DNA of 64,000 bases from Nematopogon swammerdamellus (GCA_946902875.1 OX336355.1:8453347-8517346), one strand, 5' to 3'; counted from the first letter of the stretch, positions 44,251-54,213 are shown. Notes: generated by a model not told the origin, from the letters alone. Made by a program: numbers and translations.

Positions 44251-44756
44251 CACGGGAGCCGAGGCTAGGGAGCGACGCGAAATCCAGTAATGAAATTAAT
44301 ATCTAGTGTTCACTCCGGCGACGAAGACACTCTTTTATCAGAGAGTACACCGCTTATACGGTGTCCTGGGAAATTATCTCGTACTCCTATTTAATACATA
44401 ATTGTTACATACGTAGTGGGGGCAACGCGCTAGGTACGGAGTTGTTTCATTTACGCCGGCATAGAGCGCTCGTATGTTTTGCTTGATCTGGCATTCTGGC
44501 ACGGTTGGGTGTGTGATGAATATTAATATCAGCCAATTATTCCTGCCGGATAAGGTGTCTGTCATGCCTATAACAATACTGCTGGATAAGAATACGGCCA
44601 TCTTGTAATTTCGTTCAGCTGTAAACAGCAAGAGATTTTGATAAAATTTCAACAGCGCGCTCGATAAAAGGTTTATCCCGCGTTCGATTTCGAGGGAAAT
44701 CTTACTGCCATAAGAATGCTCATACATACATACATACATACATACCTACCAAACGC
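44251..44756. other. No gene seen
   Basis: Minus ORF 44374-44739 has no known motif. (CATA)n microsatellite at 44723-44745. Confidence 0.35.
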
Positions 44757-45073
44757 TGTATCCCCACAATCGGGATAAGCAGAGTAATCGGTGTAGTGCT
44801 GCAGGTACTCTTGTAAATTACAGCACAACACCGACCACCACGTTTAGCAAAGTATTCGGACAAGATAAACTATCAAGCAGCAAGTAAGACACGATGACCC
44901 ACCCGCTGCATGACTCGGCGGAAGGACCGGTTCAAGGTGATAGGTGGCTAGCCTGTCGCCCTTTAGCACGACACCTTGTCCTTATCCCTTAGTCGTCTTT
45001 TACAACATGCACGGGGAGAGATGCAGTGGGGCTATTCCTTTTAAGTACCGGCCCCACGCGGTATGCTCGGTAT
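44757..45073 (-). mobile_element. Rep-C, full length
   Basis: Minus strand: CCCCACAATCGGGATAAGCA at the hairpin end through AGTACCGGCCCCACGCGGTA at the start. Complete by comparison with 63405-63725. Confidence 0.9.
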
Positions 45074-45104
45074 GCTAGAATGCTCAATAAACTATAAACA
45101 AGGA

Positions 45105-45284
45105 CGTAACTGGATGTAAGATGGCCGCATAGCAGCCTCGGTTGTCCAGTACTCTAGTCCAGTATAGCCAGCAATCCAGGAAAGTCTCCGGTATGGCACC
45201 TACCTTCTCGGAGGTGATATTGGCTGGTCGGAGCGTGCGCTTTGGCCGCTCCGACTCAGCCTCCCGAATTATATAAAAAAAAAA
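45105..45284 (+). mobile_element. SINE-B, 5'-truncated
   Basis: ACTGGATGTAAGATGGCCGC, GTCCAGTATAGCCAGCAATC, TTCTCGGAGGTGATATTGGC, CCGACTCAGCCTCCCG and poly(A). The head is missing. Confidence 0.88.
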
Positions 45285-45560
45285 TGAAATTTGGTCGTAT
45301 GCGGGGGCTGCCGCACCTCGCGCATTTTAACGCATTCAAGGTGGAATGACCCTCTTGATTGAAGGTGGAAGACACTTCGGGGTCACCCACCGGTCGCACG
45401 GTTCGGCAGAGGCGCAAGCTGGTATTTAGCAGAGCCATCCCGCAGCCGTGCGAGCAGTACCTACAAGCAGGACCTGATCTGCGATTTATACAAAATCAGC
45501 GTTCTCTGTCCCCGATGTAATTCGCGACGTTCTAGGGAACGTCGACTCAACGTGTTTTTT

Positions 45561-46048
45561 TAGGTTTCCGTATCCCGTACGGAAGCCTATTACTAAGCCT
45601 CCGCCGTCCGTCCGCGTTCGTCCGTCTGTCCGAGGGCTGTATCTCTTGAACCGTAATAGGTAGCCCGTTGAAATTTTCACAGAATATGTGTTACTATGGC
45701 GGATATAACAACAAATAAGAAAAATAAGAAAAAGTTAAAAATTAAGGGGGGCTGTCATACAACAAACGTCCGAAAAATCGATTAGTCACACTATTGAATA
45801 ATAGATGGCGCCACAGGCTTTCATACATTGCATTGTTGAAAGACAAAAGATAGCCGCTTAATTGCCAACGACCTCATTGAGGTGCTCTCATTTTCCCACC
45901 GTCAATTGCCATCGACCTCATTGAGGCTTCTCTCCGATCGTCCTACATATCTTCGAAATTAAAATTCTAAGATTCGGATAGGCGGATATTATTGATAGCG
46001 GATAGATACGGAAACCTCCGTGCGCGAGTAAAACTCGCACTTGACAGA
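45561..46048 (+). mobile_element. Rep-P, complete young copy with 124-bp insertion
   Basis: Same sequence order as 39387-39738 (TTAGGTTTCCGTATCCCGTA to GCGCGAGTAAAACTCGCACT) but interrupted at 45854-45977. Confidence 0.9.
45854..45977. mobile_element. 124-bp insertion flanked by ATAG
   Basis: Absent from the sister Rep-P at 39387. ATAG is present on both sides (45850-45853 and 45978-45981). It contains two copies, 44 bases apart, of AATTGCCAACGACCTCATTG followed by AGG. No inverted ends or poly(A). Origin unknown. Confidence 0.75.
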
Positions 46049-46872
46049 TTTTTTTTTGTTCTATAGAGTCTAGTGAATTTGTTAACTCGCCGCGCCTCCG
46101 CCTTCGCCGCTCCGGTCGTGTCCTCTCTTCTTTTATATTTTCGTCACGCTATTTATTGCAAAGAAAATTGTAGTTTCCCGGAATTACTTTCCCGTTATCA
46201 CGAATTGGAAGGATAAATCTATTTTATTGTATTATAATTTAGTTAGGAACAGCATTTTTTCTTATTCTAGTTTTTTCTTACCTTAATTTCAAGTCAAAAG
46301 TATGGCATAAAATAATCGGCTAACTTTATATTTTATTTATTTATTTCTTATTTTTAGAATGTTTTTTCGTACTGCCTCAACTAACGTCAAAGTCTTCTCT
46401 GGAAGATACACTTATTGTTAGATTGATCAGTGCAATAAAATACAATATAGTTTCATTTGAATAATATTTTCTTTATTATTTATTGTATTTTATTAAATAC
46501 TAAACAACCACATGACCAAACAATGTCACCTATGAAACAACCGTTGAAGTGAAATAAAGTACCATTTACTGTATGTCTTTTTAACTGTTTCTCTCTCTCC
46601 CTCCTGAGAAATAAGAAATAAAGAAAGAAAGAAATAAAGAGGAGACACCTCTTTATTTCTTTCCGTCGGTTTGTCTCTGCGTTATTTGTATGGTTCTGTT
46701 TGTTTGTTTCATATTCAAGTCTCCAGATGTATTCTTACTTATTTAATATGTGAAAAATTGTGGGTCTTCTCTTCACATATTCAATTTATTTTGTATTAAT
46801 TTGTTGTTCTAGCTGTAAATTCCTGTTTGTTTTTTCAAATTGGAAAAAAAAGAACTTAGGGCCAGCTTGGGG
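46049..46872. other. No gene seen
   Basis: AT-rich. A short palindrome (AGAAATAAAGAGG, 13-bp stem) lies at 46630-46660 within A/G-rich sequence. Confidence 0.35.
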
Positions 46873-47706
46873 AGGGGTGTAAAAGCAAAAATGCCACTGT
46901 CCATTTTAGACCCAAACTAAACTATGAATGCCATCTTGTGGCGCTGGTAAAAACGAATTTACTATATCGAACAGTTTAGATGCAATATTACCACTATCCC
47001 ATAGAAAATTAATATTAAAAAGTGAGGTGAGAAGCAAAAAGCCACTGTCCTAAACTACTAAGGTGCAGAAACGCTATTGTCCATTTCAGCCAATTACGGA
47101 CCGCTTAAATCCGCGTGGTCAAGATGGCCGCCGCCTTGATTTCCTTGTGAAACTGTGTCTGACTAATTTGCGTTTTTAAATTGCATTTCGTGATAAAACC
47201 ATACAAAAATGGAAGAAAATGTGGCGGAAGTGCCTCCAGAACGGGCTCGCAAGAGGAAAAGAGCACCAGAGATGTGGAAACGGGCTAGAGAAAAGGTTGA
47301 AAGGTGTGAAGAAGAAAAAAGTGCTTTATTAAAAATAATTTCTTAATACAATCTGTTTTCTTTTGTTGTATGTACATTATCTATTAAATTAATGCTTAGA
47401 AGCAAATGCGCCACTGTCCTTTTTCATAGACGCAGATTCACCACTGTCCAATGACAGATAGACGCAAATTTACCACTGTCCAATGTCAGATGCAAAGTCA
47501 CCACTGTCCTGTTGATTTTATTTAGTTTTTGTCATATTTATATTAGTTTAGAATGGCATACCTATTGATTTCATATTAAAATACCTTCATAAACATTTAA
47601 AAAGAACATTGCTTTTCACTTTATAATGCAATGTTGCCCTGCTAAAATTCCTTTGAATGACTTAGATATAATCTATGGACAGTGGCGTGTTTGCTTTTAC
47701 ACCCCT
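46873..47706. mobile_element. Inverted-repeat element with subterminal CCACTGTCC array
   Basis: The left end AGGGGTGTAAAAGCAAAAAT then GCCACTGTCCAT matches the complement of the right end (ATGGACAGTGGCG then TTTGCTTTTACACCCCT) over about 32 bases. Inside, CCACTGTCC or a one/two-base variant recurs at 46894, 46991, 47042, 47073, 47411, 47441, 47473 and 47501 (all + orientation), usually after GCAAA/GCAGA, plus the inverted terminal copy at 47677-47685. Such arrays are expected transposase-binding sites. A 45-codon ORF lies between the two clusters. At 834 bp it is probably an internally deleted derivative of a larger transposon. Confidence 0.85.
47209..47346 (+). pseudogene. Residual N-terminal exon of a transposon protein
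   Basis: ATACAAAAATGG gives a good start. The 45 codons read MEENVAEVPPERARKRKRAP then EMWKRAREKVERCEEEKS and end KIIS. The run of Arg/Lys (RARKRKR) followed by a W-K-R segment resembles a nuclear-localisation or DNA-binding start seen in some invertebrate transposon-encoded proteins, an impression from memory that I cannot name further. It sits exactly between the two subterminal-repeat clusters. AAAGGTGTGAAG inside is a possible donor, so the frame may run into former intron. Not a complete gene. Confidence 0.5.
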
Positions 47707-48602
47707 CGGGTGATAGTGTGTATAAAATTACTTGACCTCCGAATAGAGTGAGTCTACTATAGGCATCATACTATTGGTATAAAATAAAAAATAAATCATA
47801 ATGAGTTATGCATTTTTCAAATTGTTCATAGATTTATTGTTGATTGTTTATTGAGCGTTCTTAATATAGTAAAACTGCTCTCGAACTTGTCACAGTTCTA
47901 TCCGGTTGGATTACACCCACGAAGAACTGAACCTTAGCAGGCCTTTTTTTTATAAATATTATTACAAGTATACTATTGGCCATACACATAATATACACCG
48001 CTTAAAATCAAATTAATATAAAAAGCATGTATATGTGCCTGAATAATAAACACTTTTTTTATTAGATTTTTTTATTTGACTTTTTCCAGCAATACCGCTT
48101 GGCCAAGAGTAACAATTTTTCCATATTTTCCAGCAATAAAAGGCATCATCGATTGCTGAGCAAACTTCTTACAACAATATTGTAAAACGGAAGCAGTCAG
48201 TAAAAAGCGAGTGGAACAAAAATCCAGTAACTCAAATCGAACACTTCCGAAGTAGTAATAAATTACTTCGCTAATCGCCAGGATCCAACTTCGTCGATAA
48301 AATTAAAAACTTGGTAAACAGACGCCTGGCGCCCGCCGCCGCCGCCGCATGAAAAAAGTAGCTGGGTGGTACCTTGTTTTTTTTCTTTTCTCGTCGCTAA
48401 TGCGCTTTTGAAAACACCACCACTTTGAAGGTGTGTCGGCTTTTTGTTCGATCGCATTTTGCTTCATACTTCTCACGTTCTTATTTACTTATATTTTTTC
48501 GAAATATAAAATAAAAAGTCAAATACACCTACCAACAAATTAAATTTAAAAACTTAATTACACTTGCCGCGCCAACTTATAATATTTAAATAATAAATCG
48601 GA
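47707..48602. other. No gene seen
   Basis: GATTACACCCACGAAGAA near 47910 recurs near 59050, a minor shared repeat. The minus ORF 48263-48457 includes (GGC)n-encoded Gly and is otherwise unrecognised. Confidence 0.35.
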
Positions 48603-49047
48603 AAAATGTGGAACGTACTCCCCGCCCGTCTATTTCCCTCCCCAAGTACAGTTTCAGGTTTTTTTTTTTATGGAAACTGACACAGTTGGCTACAACGTCC
48701 GTGATGTCAGCCCATAACACCGGGTGAACTAGGTGCCATGTCAGTGCTTCCCCCTTTGATCGTGCCGTCTACACTGAACTGGTCGGAAAACACAAACTAT
48801 TTACATAGTCGTTTCGACCGACGTTTCATTCATGCGGTGGTACCAACTCGGGCGGGTTAAACCCTACCACCAAGTAAGATTAGGAGAGAAGGGACCTACA
48901 GTACAGGTCCTTCAAGATAGGCGTGAATAGTCACCTGTGAGGCCGGCAGGGCATTCGTAACTATGCATGCGAACTAATGTCCATGGGTGTGATTAGACAA
49001 CTTATGGGTGGCTCGGCGCCACATGTCGCGCTTTTTATAAAAAAAAG
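48603..49047 (+). mobile_element. LINE-D 3' end split by SINE-A
   Basis: 48603-48659 (ATGTGGAACGTACTCCCCGC to GTACAGTTTCAGGT) and 48904-49047 (CAGGTCCTTCAAGATAGGCG to TCGCGCTTTTTATAAAAAA) form one LINE-D end when joined across CAGGT. Confidence 0.88.
48660..48903 (-). mobile_element. SINE-A, 5'-truncated, CAGGT target duplication
   Basis: Minus-strand SINE-A from poly(T) and ATGGAAACTGACACAGTTGG to GGGACCTACAGTA. CAGGT at 48655-48659 and 48904-48908 flanks it, inside the LINE-D tail. Confidence 0.9.
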
Positions 49048-49051
49048 TACC

Positions 49052-49215
49052 TACAGCCTCAGGTTTCTCAAAAAGGGCGCGAAAAGTTTCTTTTCAGGCC
49101 GCCATGGCATTCGCAATCTCCGTACAACACAGAATGTCCATCTCCGTCAGAATGGGCATCTTTAGACACCTATTCGTAGGTTTAACGATGCCATGTGTTG
49201 CACTATTCATAAAAA
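49052..49215 (+). mobile_element. LINE-D tail, decayed
   Basis: AGCCTCAGGTTTCTCAAAAA, GCCGCCATGGCATTCGCAAT, ACAGAATGTCCATCTCCGTC and ATGTGTTGCACTATTCATAA follow LINE-D order, directly after another LINE-D end. Confidence 0.7.
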
Positions 49216-49310
49216 ATATATTATATATGACCTGAAGATGTAAAATTGTATAAGGGAAACAGAAATTCTAAATTTAAATTTTGAAACCACGTATAAAGTT
49301 GTTGAGCTTC

Positions 49311-49550
49311 TTTTATGGAATCTGACACGGATAGCTACATCACCTACTACGCCCGTGATGTTAGCCCATAATACCTCGGTAACTAGGTGCCATGTCAGTG
49401 CTTCCCTTCGGTCGTGCCAGTCACACTGAACTGGACTGAAAACACGACGAGATTTAGTTTATATGGTTAAAAAAATATATAAATAGAGATAGAGACATCA
49501 CGGATGTAGTAGGTGATGTAGCCAACCGTGTCAGTTTCGATAAAAAAAAA
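49311..49550. mobile_element. Two SINE-A 3' ends in inverted orientation
   Basis: 49311-49450 is minus-strand SINE-A (TTTTATGGAATCTGACACGG to GAACTGGACTGAAAACACG). 49493-49550 is a plus-strand SINE-A end (GACATCACGGATGTAGTAGG to GTGTCAGTTTCGATAAAA). About 42 unrelated bases separate them. The outer ~55 bases form an inverted pair. Confidence 0.8.
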
Positions 49551-50101
49551 ACATCACAGCGAGACCGCACGGCCCAAGGTTCTATTGATTCTCTGTCTGT
49601 TAGCCGGCGAGTCGCTCCGAGGCTGCAAACTTCGAAATAATATCCAGAAGGTAAGTGCCTTAAGTTAAAGGGCTATTTGCATAGACTCTTCCCTCGAAGG
49701 CCCGAGGACTGTGATTAATATTAAAATCGCCATTCGAGAGGCTCTCCAGGTGTTCCTTTGTAGCGAGGTGCAGTCGCAAATTGAGTTTTTTAAATTTAAA
49801 ATATTTATTACGTAAATACATTTTGCTCGAAGCTCCCGCGCGCGGCATTGATGGCTCGGTTTGGGCAAAGTTTCCGTTTCGGTAGGCAGTTAGAATTTGC
49901 CTAAGCAAAGTTTGAATTTATATATTCAAATAAAATAAAATCATTATTTATTTGCAGGCACACGCCCCATACACACAACATAATTAATTTACAAACATGG
50001 AACATTTAAAAATTTAAGCTTTTCAAAACATGTCAAGTAATAAAATCAAAATAAAATAAAACCTTATAATTAAAATTTATTGTACATAATTAAAGTTAGA
50101 T
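49551..50101. other. No gene seen
   Basis: Unassigned sequence with short ORFs lacking motifs. Confidence 0.35.
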
Positions 50102-50280
50102 AGATAGAAGATAGAAAATTCTTTATTGCTCCACAAATATTTCACAAGAATAATACAATGAATACAGGCACCTTTGAGGTGCAAAGGCGGACTTATCCCT
50201 TGAAGAGATTTCTTACAGCCAACCTTTAGGTGGGTAAAATGTGTAAAAAATGGAATGTAGGTGATAAGATGTGACAATTT
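50102..50280 (-). mobile_element. Probable LINE 3' untranslated tail
   Basis: GATAGAAAATTCTTTATTGC, ATAATACAATGAATACAGGC and GACTTATCCCTTGAAGAGAT resemble, from memory, a non-LTR retrotransposon tail frequent in moths, in minus orientation. No coding remains. Confidence 0.45.
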
Positions 50281-50932
50281 TTTTAAAGTTGCACAAGAAG
50301 ACAGTTATCTGCCCCCTATTGTAGGGCTAGCGCTATTTCAGGAGCTAGGGATTGTTTCATAGAAGTAAAATTATTTTACTTGTTTCGATAAAAACAATAA
50401 TTTGAATTGGAATTGATTCTATTGTACCACTTTTTAATGGTATTTTAAAAATTGTGTACGGAGCCGCTTTCTTTCTTACATTTCAAACGGCAAGACGCTA
50501 TTTCAATTCTCTTAAATTCCTCCTGTTGCCGACAGACCTCGCAATCGGCATCTAGGTATCGATAGATAGGTGAAGTGTTGCGAGAGGCTCCTGCCTCTTA
50601 TGAGTGCCATCCCGCGAGGTGGACAAGTGCGTAGCGCAGTGGACTTTGCGCTGCGCACATAGATATAGAACACTTTTACTTAAGATTGATGATTGAATAA
50701 TGTTTGTAGTTTACAGTTTTTACACTTTACAGTTTTTTATAGTTTAGATTTTACAGTTTTTTTAGATACATAGTTTACATTTTATTTGTACATTGATATT
50801 CTTAGTTTTTTGGAAACAAGAATTATTGTAAAATCATGTTAAAAAATGTAACTTAAAATCGTGCTATAATGTTGGAATATTATGTAAAGTTAAAATAATT
50901 TTTAGTATTGCACAACATATTGTAATGTAACG
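50281..50932. other. No gene seen
   Basis: AT-rich, with a CAGTTTT-rich stretch near 50715-50765. Confidence 0.35.
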
Positions 50933-51016
50933 GGCGTGGAGGGAGCTTGCTAACACATTGAATAAACGAATATAGAACGCGTAAGTGCGTATGTGTTAGT
51001 AAGCAACCTCCACGCC
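50933..51016. repeat. 26-bp inverted repeat at edge of CpG-rich block
   Basis: GGCGTGGAGGGAGCTTGCTA then ACACAT (50933-50958) pairs with 50991-51016 with two mismatches and a 32-base spacer. It sits where composition switches from AT-rich to CpG-rich, so it may mark the end of an inserted unit. Confidence 0.85.
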
Positions 51017-51547
51017 GTGTCCGTTGTCTGGAAAAACCCGGCAACGGTTTTGCGCACGGCCCGACTCCGACCGTGGGAAAGTATTGTTTCGCCAAGGCCG
51101 GGGCGAGTATTTGGCGACCCTCCCGATCGGACTGTGGCCGTGAAGGAGGCCGCAAAAATTATTTTGAATAATGAAAATGTTATGTATGCCAATCGATAGA
51201 GCTGAAAATGTAGATTTTAAATATGTAATTATAATAAAATTTGTACGGTTGGTTTTCGAGAAAAACCGCACGCACGCTCTACGCGGGTGCGGTGAATTTC
51301 CCCTGTTTTCCCGACTGGAGGCTCAGTCTCTGATAGACTTGGGACATGTGGGGTACCACTGGAACCGCCTGGAGGAGACGAACAGAATGGTATACTGTTT
51401 GTCATGATAGGATTCCTCCAGGCCCGAGTCTGAGGCCCGATCTCCCATAACGTGCTAGCGCGCCACGCCAGTGGCGACGCCTCGCGGGGGACGGGCGGAC
51501 TCGGCGCGCGGAAAGCGAGACAGAGCACCGCGCGGGTTAGAAAGGTG

Positions 51548-51572
51548 TTTTCCGTACCTTGGGTACGGAAAA
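51548..51572. repeat. CTTGG-loop hairpin 1 (10-bp stem)
   Basis: TTTTCCGTAC, CTTGG, GTACGGAAAA. Confidence 0.95.
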
Positions 51573-51632
51573 TGATTTTTCACCCACATGTCCAATACCT
51601 CTTTGGGACGGGCTCGACTTAGCGCATCTTTT

Positions 51633-51651
51633 GAGCTACCTTGGGTAGCTC
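51633..51651. repeat. CTTGG-loop hairpin 2 (7-bp stem)
   Basis: GAGCTAC, CTTGG, GTAGCTC. Confidence 0.95.
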
Positions 51652-51697
51652 TAATATTTTTTCTATAGGCGCTAGGTCGGGCGAACACTTAGTATGC

Positions 51698-51720
51698 AGA
51701 GAGGACCTTGGGCCCTCTCT
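51698..51720. repeat. CTTGG-loop hairpin 3 (9-bp stem, one mismatch)
   Basis: AGAGAGGAC, CTTGG, GCCCTCTCT. Confidence 0.9.
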
Positions 51721-52086
51721 CAGCTAAGCCCGGATAGGGAGGGGTATGGTTGTATAGGAAAACTATAGTGTTTTTCAGCCCCTATTCGGGCATACCACTC
51801 CACAGGACGAGAGTGGTATGGTTTCCTAGCCAGGTCGTTCCAAAGAGAATAAACTTTAGGGAGCCTCTAGTCGGAAACAGTAAGGCTGAGTGCCATGCCA
51901 AATGGCATATATAGATAATAAAGTAAGCTCTATCGATTGGTCAAATGTGTATGTGTATATTTTTGTGAAAAATAAATATTTTAGTCGGACGGCGCACTCT
52001 TGCGTCTCGGTCGGTCAGACGCAGCGACCTCAGGCGGCGTAGAGAGGCGAAAAAGAGAAAGTTTTTGAGCTTTTCAGATAAATATA

Positions 52087-52105
52087 GGGCCACCTTGGGT
52101 GGCCC
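52087..52105. repeat. CTTGG-loop hairpin 4 (7-bp stem)
   Basis: GGGCCAC, CTTGG, GTGGCCC. Confidence 0.95.
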
Positions 52106-52216
52106 GGCAGTTCTTCTGCCACACTCGCCTCGTGCGCTACGTTCACTCCGGAGTCGAACTAGCCTCTCGTCAGCCACTGGATTCGTCGGAGACCTTCGTT
52201 CCTTCAGTCGCGCTTT

Positions 52217-52229
52217 CCACCTTGGGTGG
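52217..52229. repeat. CTTGG-loop hairpin 5 (4-bp stem)
   Basis: CCAC, CTTGG, GTGG. Shortest member; alone it would be unremarkable. Confidence 0.8.
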
Positions 52230-52870
52230 CTAGTGCTTCGGTTGGGGCGGGGCTGCGGCGAAGCTGACTTGAGGTGAGCCGATCTGTGTCGCCGTGTTAG
52301 CCTGCTGCAGACCTGATCCTCGGGATCCTCATCGGGTGACCTCCCACCATGGCGTGGTTGTAGGGCCCCGGTAGAGTTCGGTCTCACAGGCGCATAGCTG
52401 CCAGTCGGCTCGCGCAGCGTAAGCGAGTCACGTACACGCCGTACGTGCATTTATAGATTTCGCAAGTTGTGACCTCTCTGCCGCCGCCGTAACGTGCTCT
52501 GACCGGCACAGTCGCGGAGTACACCGTCCGGCGCCATTGTACCGTAGACGCGTGTTTTCTTTTTCCCGCGTCGCCCGCGCATCCGCGCCCGTCTATTCCC
52601 GCTCTCCTCCGCGGAGCGGACGACACGACTCACGTTGGGTCGCGCGGGTCGCAGAGGTACATATCCCTCGACAGGGGAGGTCGCGATCGTATTGGTAGCG
52701 GTCGCGATCGTTCCTAAGGACGGTGGGTCATCGCCCAGGAAGCCCGCTCTGAGGGTGCCGCGCACCGCAACTCAGCTCGGCGGGCGGCTCGGCTTCACCT
52801 CCCGTAATGAGCTACAGAGTCCACCCAACACCGCGCAATTTCGTCTTCCTTTATTGCGCCAAATATGAAG

Positions 52871-53355
52871 ACGACGCCGTATTAAGGCACGTACGTACTT
52901 CCACAACAGCGAATAGCACAATAAAAACATTATTACCGCCATTCACGTGCCCTTCTCTGCCCCCGTGCCCCTCCCGTACCCCTCGCGCCCCTCTCTCGTT
53001 TGCCCCTGCAGCCGAGGAGGCTATTCTCCGGTTTCGTATGTCGCATTCGTGTAAGGATGGGGCATACTGCGGCATGTAGCTTGAAGTCAATGGTAGTATT
53101 AATAGCTAGGTAGATAAATGTTTGCACCACGATGTTTGCACGAACGACTTGACACGAGTGAAGGAGCGAGCGAAGCAGTGTTGGAATCAGGCGCTCAGAA
53201 AATTATTGTCTATGGAAATTAAAAAGATACTATTTACCAAAAATTATACTACGTTTTGTTTTTGCATTGATTTTGTTTTAGATTCAAATAAAAACAATTT
53301 CTTGAGTAACATTTTATTTTTTACAGACGACTTATTAACAAATTAATTAAATTAA
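52871..53355. other. No gene seen
   Basis: Transition from CpG-rich to AT-rich DNA. C-rich CCCCTCTC-like stretch near 52950-53010. Confidence 0.35.
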
Positions 53356-53660
53356 GGTAGTAGATCTACGTCAGCCATTTCTTCAATGGGAGCTATTTCG
53401 TCCTTAGCATTAATGCGACGTAGCATGTCGTCGGAGGGCATAAATGCTATGCAATTTTTCGATTTGCTTTAACCGAATCACATGAAAGTAAGAGGGAATC
53501 GATCGACTGGGTTGCTTGCTAGTTTATTGCGTATTTTCGTTTTAGCTAAATTTACTTTGCTAAAGACCCTTTCACAATCGGTATTTGCATGCGGTAAAAC
53601 AAGGCAATCAAGTGCAAATTTACTTATTTTTTTAAATTATGGTATTTTCGCGTACAATCC
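53356..53660 (-). pseudogene. hAT transposase C-terminal remnant
   Basis: The minus strand reads NLKKISKFALDCLVLPHANT then DCERVFSKVNLAKTKIRNK before breaking near 53490. After a disrupted stretch, FMPSDDMLRRINAKDEIAPI then EEMADVDLLP and a stop follow. The LPHANTDCERVFSKVN block is the C-terminal dimerisation region shared by hAT transposases and their domesticated relatives (ZBED/DUF4371 type). The N-terminal zinc finger and catalytic core are absent and the frame is broken, so this is a relic. No hAT ends are adjacent. Confidence 0.75.
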
Positions 53661-54075
53661 TGGCTTGGCGCTCGTACTACAGTGTAGTACAAAACACATC
53701 ATAAAAAGATGGTACAAATAGTATAAATTATACCACGAAATCCAACGCTGGAGCGAAGTAAGAAAATTGTGGATATTAGGAGGTTTACTCCGAGGGGTGT
53801 CAAATTTATCACACGAAAGTGTTGCCAGTTGTCATAATCTCCATAGGTCAGTTTTTTGTGTAATTCGTAACACGTTCGTGGGACTTTGTGAATTATTTTA
53901 TGTAAGACCGCACCTCCGTTTATTTTTGCTCGAACGGCTTACTAACTGAACTTTATTCTACTAAGCATTTTCAAATACAAAGAAAACCTTCAGAAAGTAG
54001 AGCATCGTTTTCACGAACGATTAAAATGGTGCTATGTAGAAGAGGAAACATAATGTTTCGCTCAAACAAACAAGT
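53661..54075. other. No gene seen
   Basis: Unassigned. Sequence just right of the hAT remnant may be decayed hAT coding but cannot be read confidently. Confidence 0.35.
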
Positions 54076-54213
54076 ATAGTCTTGGAGGCGTGAATAGGCA
54101 GTAGGCACCTGGCAGGCCGGCATGGCATTCGCAACGCCCGCATACGACCGAATGTCCATGGGTAGTCGTTAGACACCTTATGGGTGGCTCGGCGTCACAT
54201 GTCGCGCTTAATA
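54076..54213 (+). mobile_element. LINE-D 3' tail, target of the DD41D transposon
   Basis: GGCGTGAATAGGCAGTAGGC, GGCATGGCATTCGCAACGCC, CGAATGTCCATGGGTAGTC and CACATGTCGCGCTTAATA. The expected A-rich end reappears at 57009 beyond the DD41D element, so that element inserted in this tail at a TA. Confidence 0.85.

Larger units (their letters stand above)
51017..52870. other. CpG-rich block with structured repeats, unknown identity
   Basis: About 1.85 kb of GC- and CpG-rich sequence in AT-rich surroundings. It is dense in hairpins: five with loop CTTGG (51548-52229) and CATACCACTC...GAGTGGTATGG near 51801-51829. AATAAA-type signals occur at 51850 and 51970. Several ORFs of 70-169 codons on both strands overlap, as GC-rich DNA gives by chance; none shows a domain. 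It could be a retroelement terminal or untranslated region, a CpG-rich promoter or a structured RNA locus. I cannot choose. Confidence 0.5.

Noticed and set aside
51941..52450. 169-aa minus-strand ORF, the second longest frame in the window
   Set aside because: It lies in the CpG-rich block where stops are rare. It overlaps other ORFs on the opposite strand and shows no domain, and its frame crosses a CTTGG hairpin.
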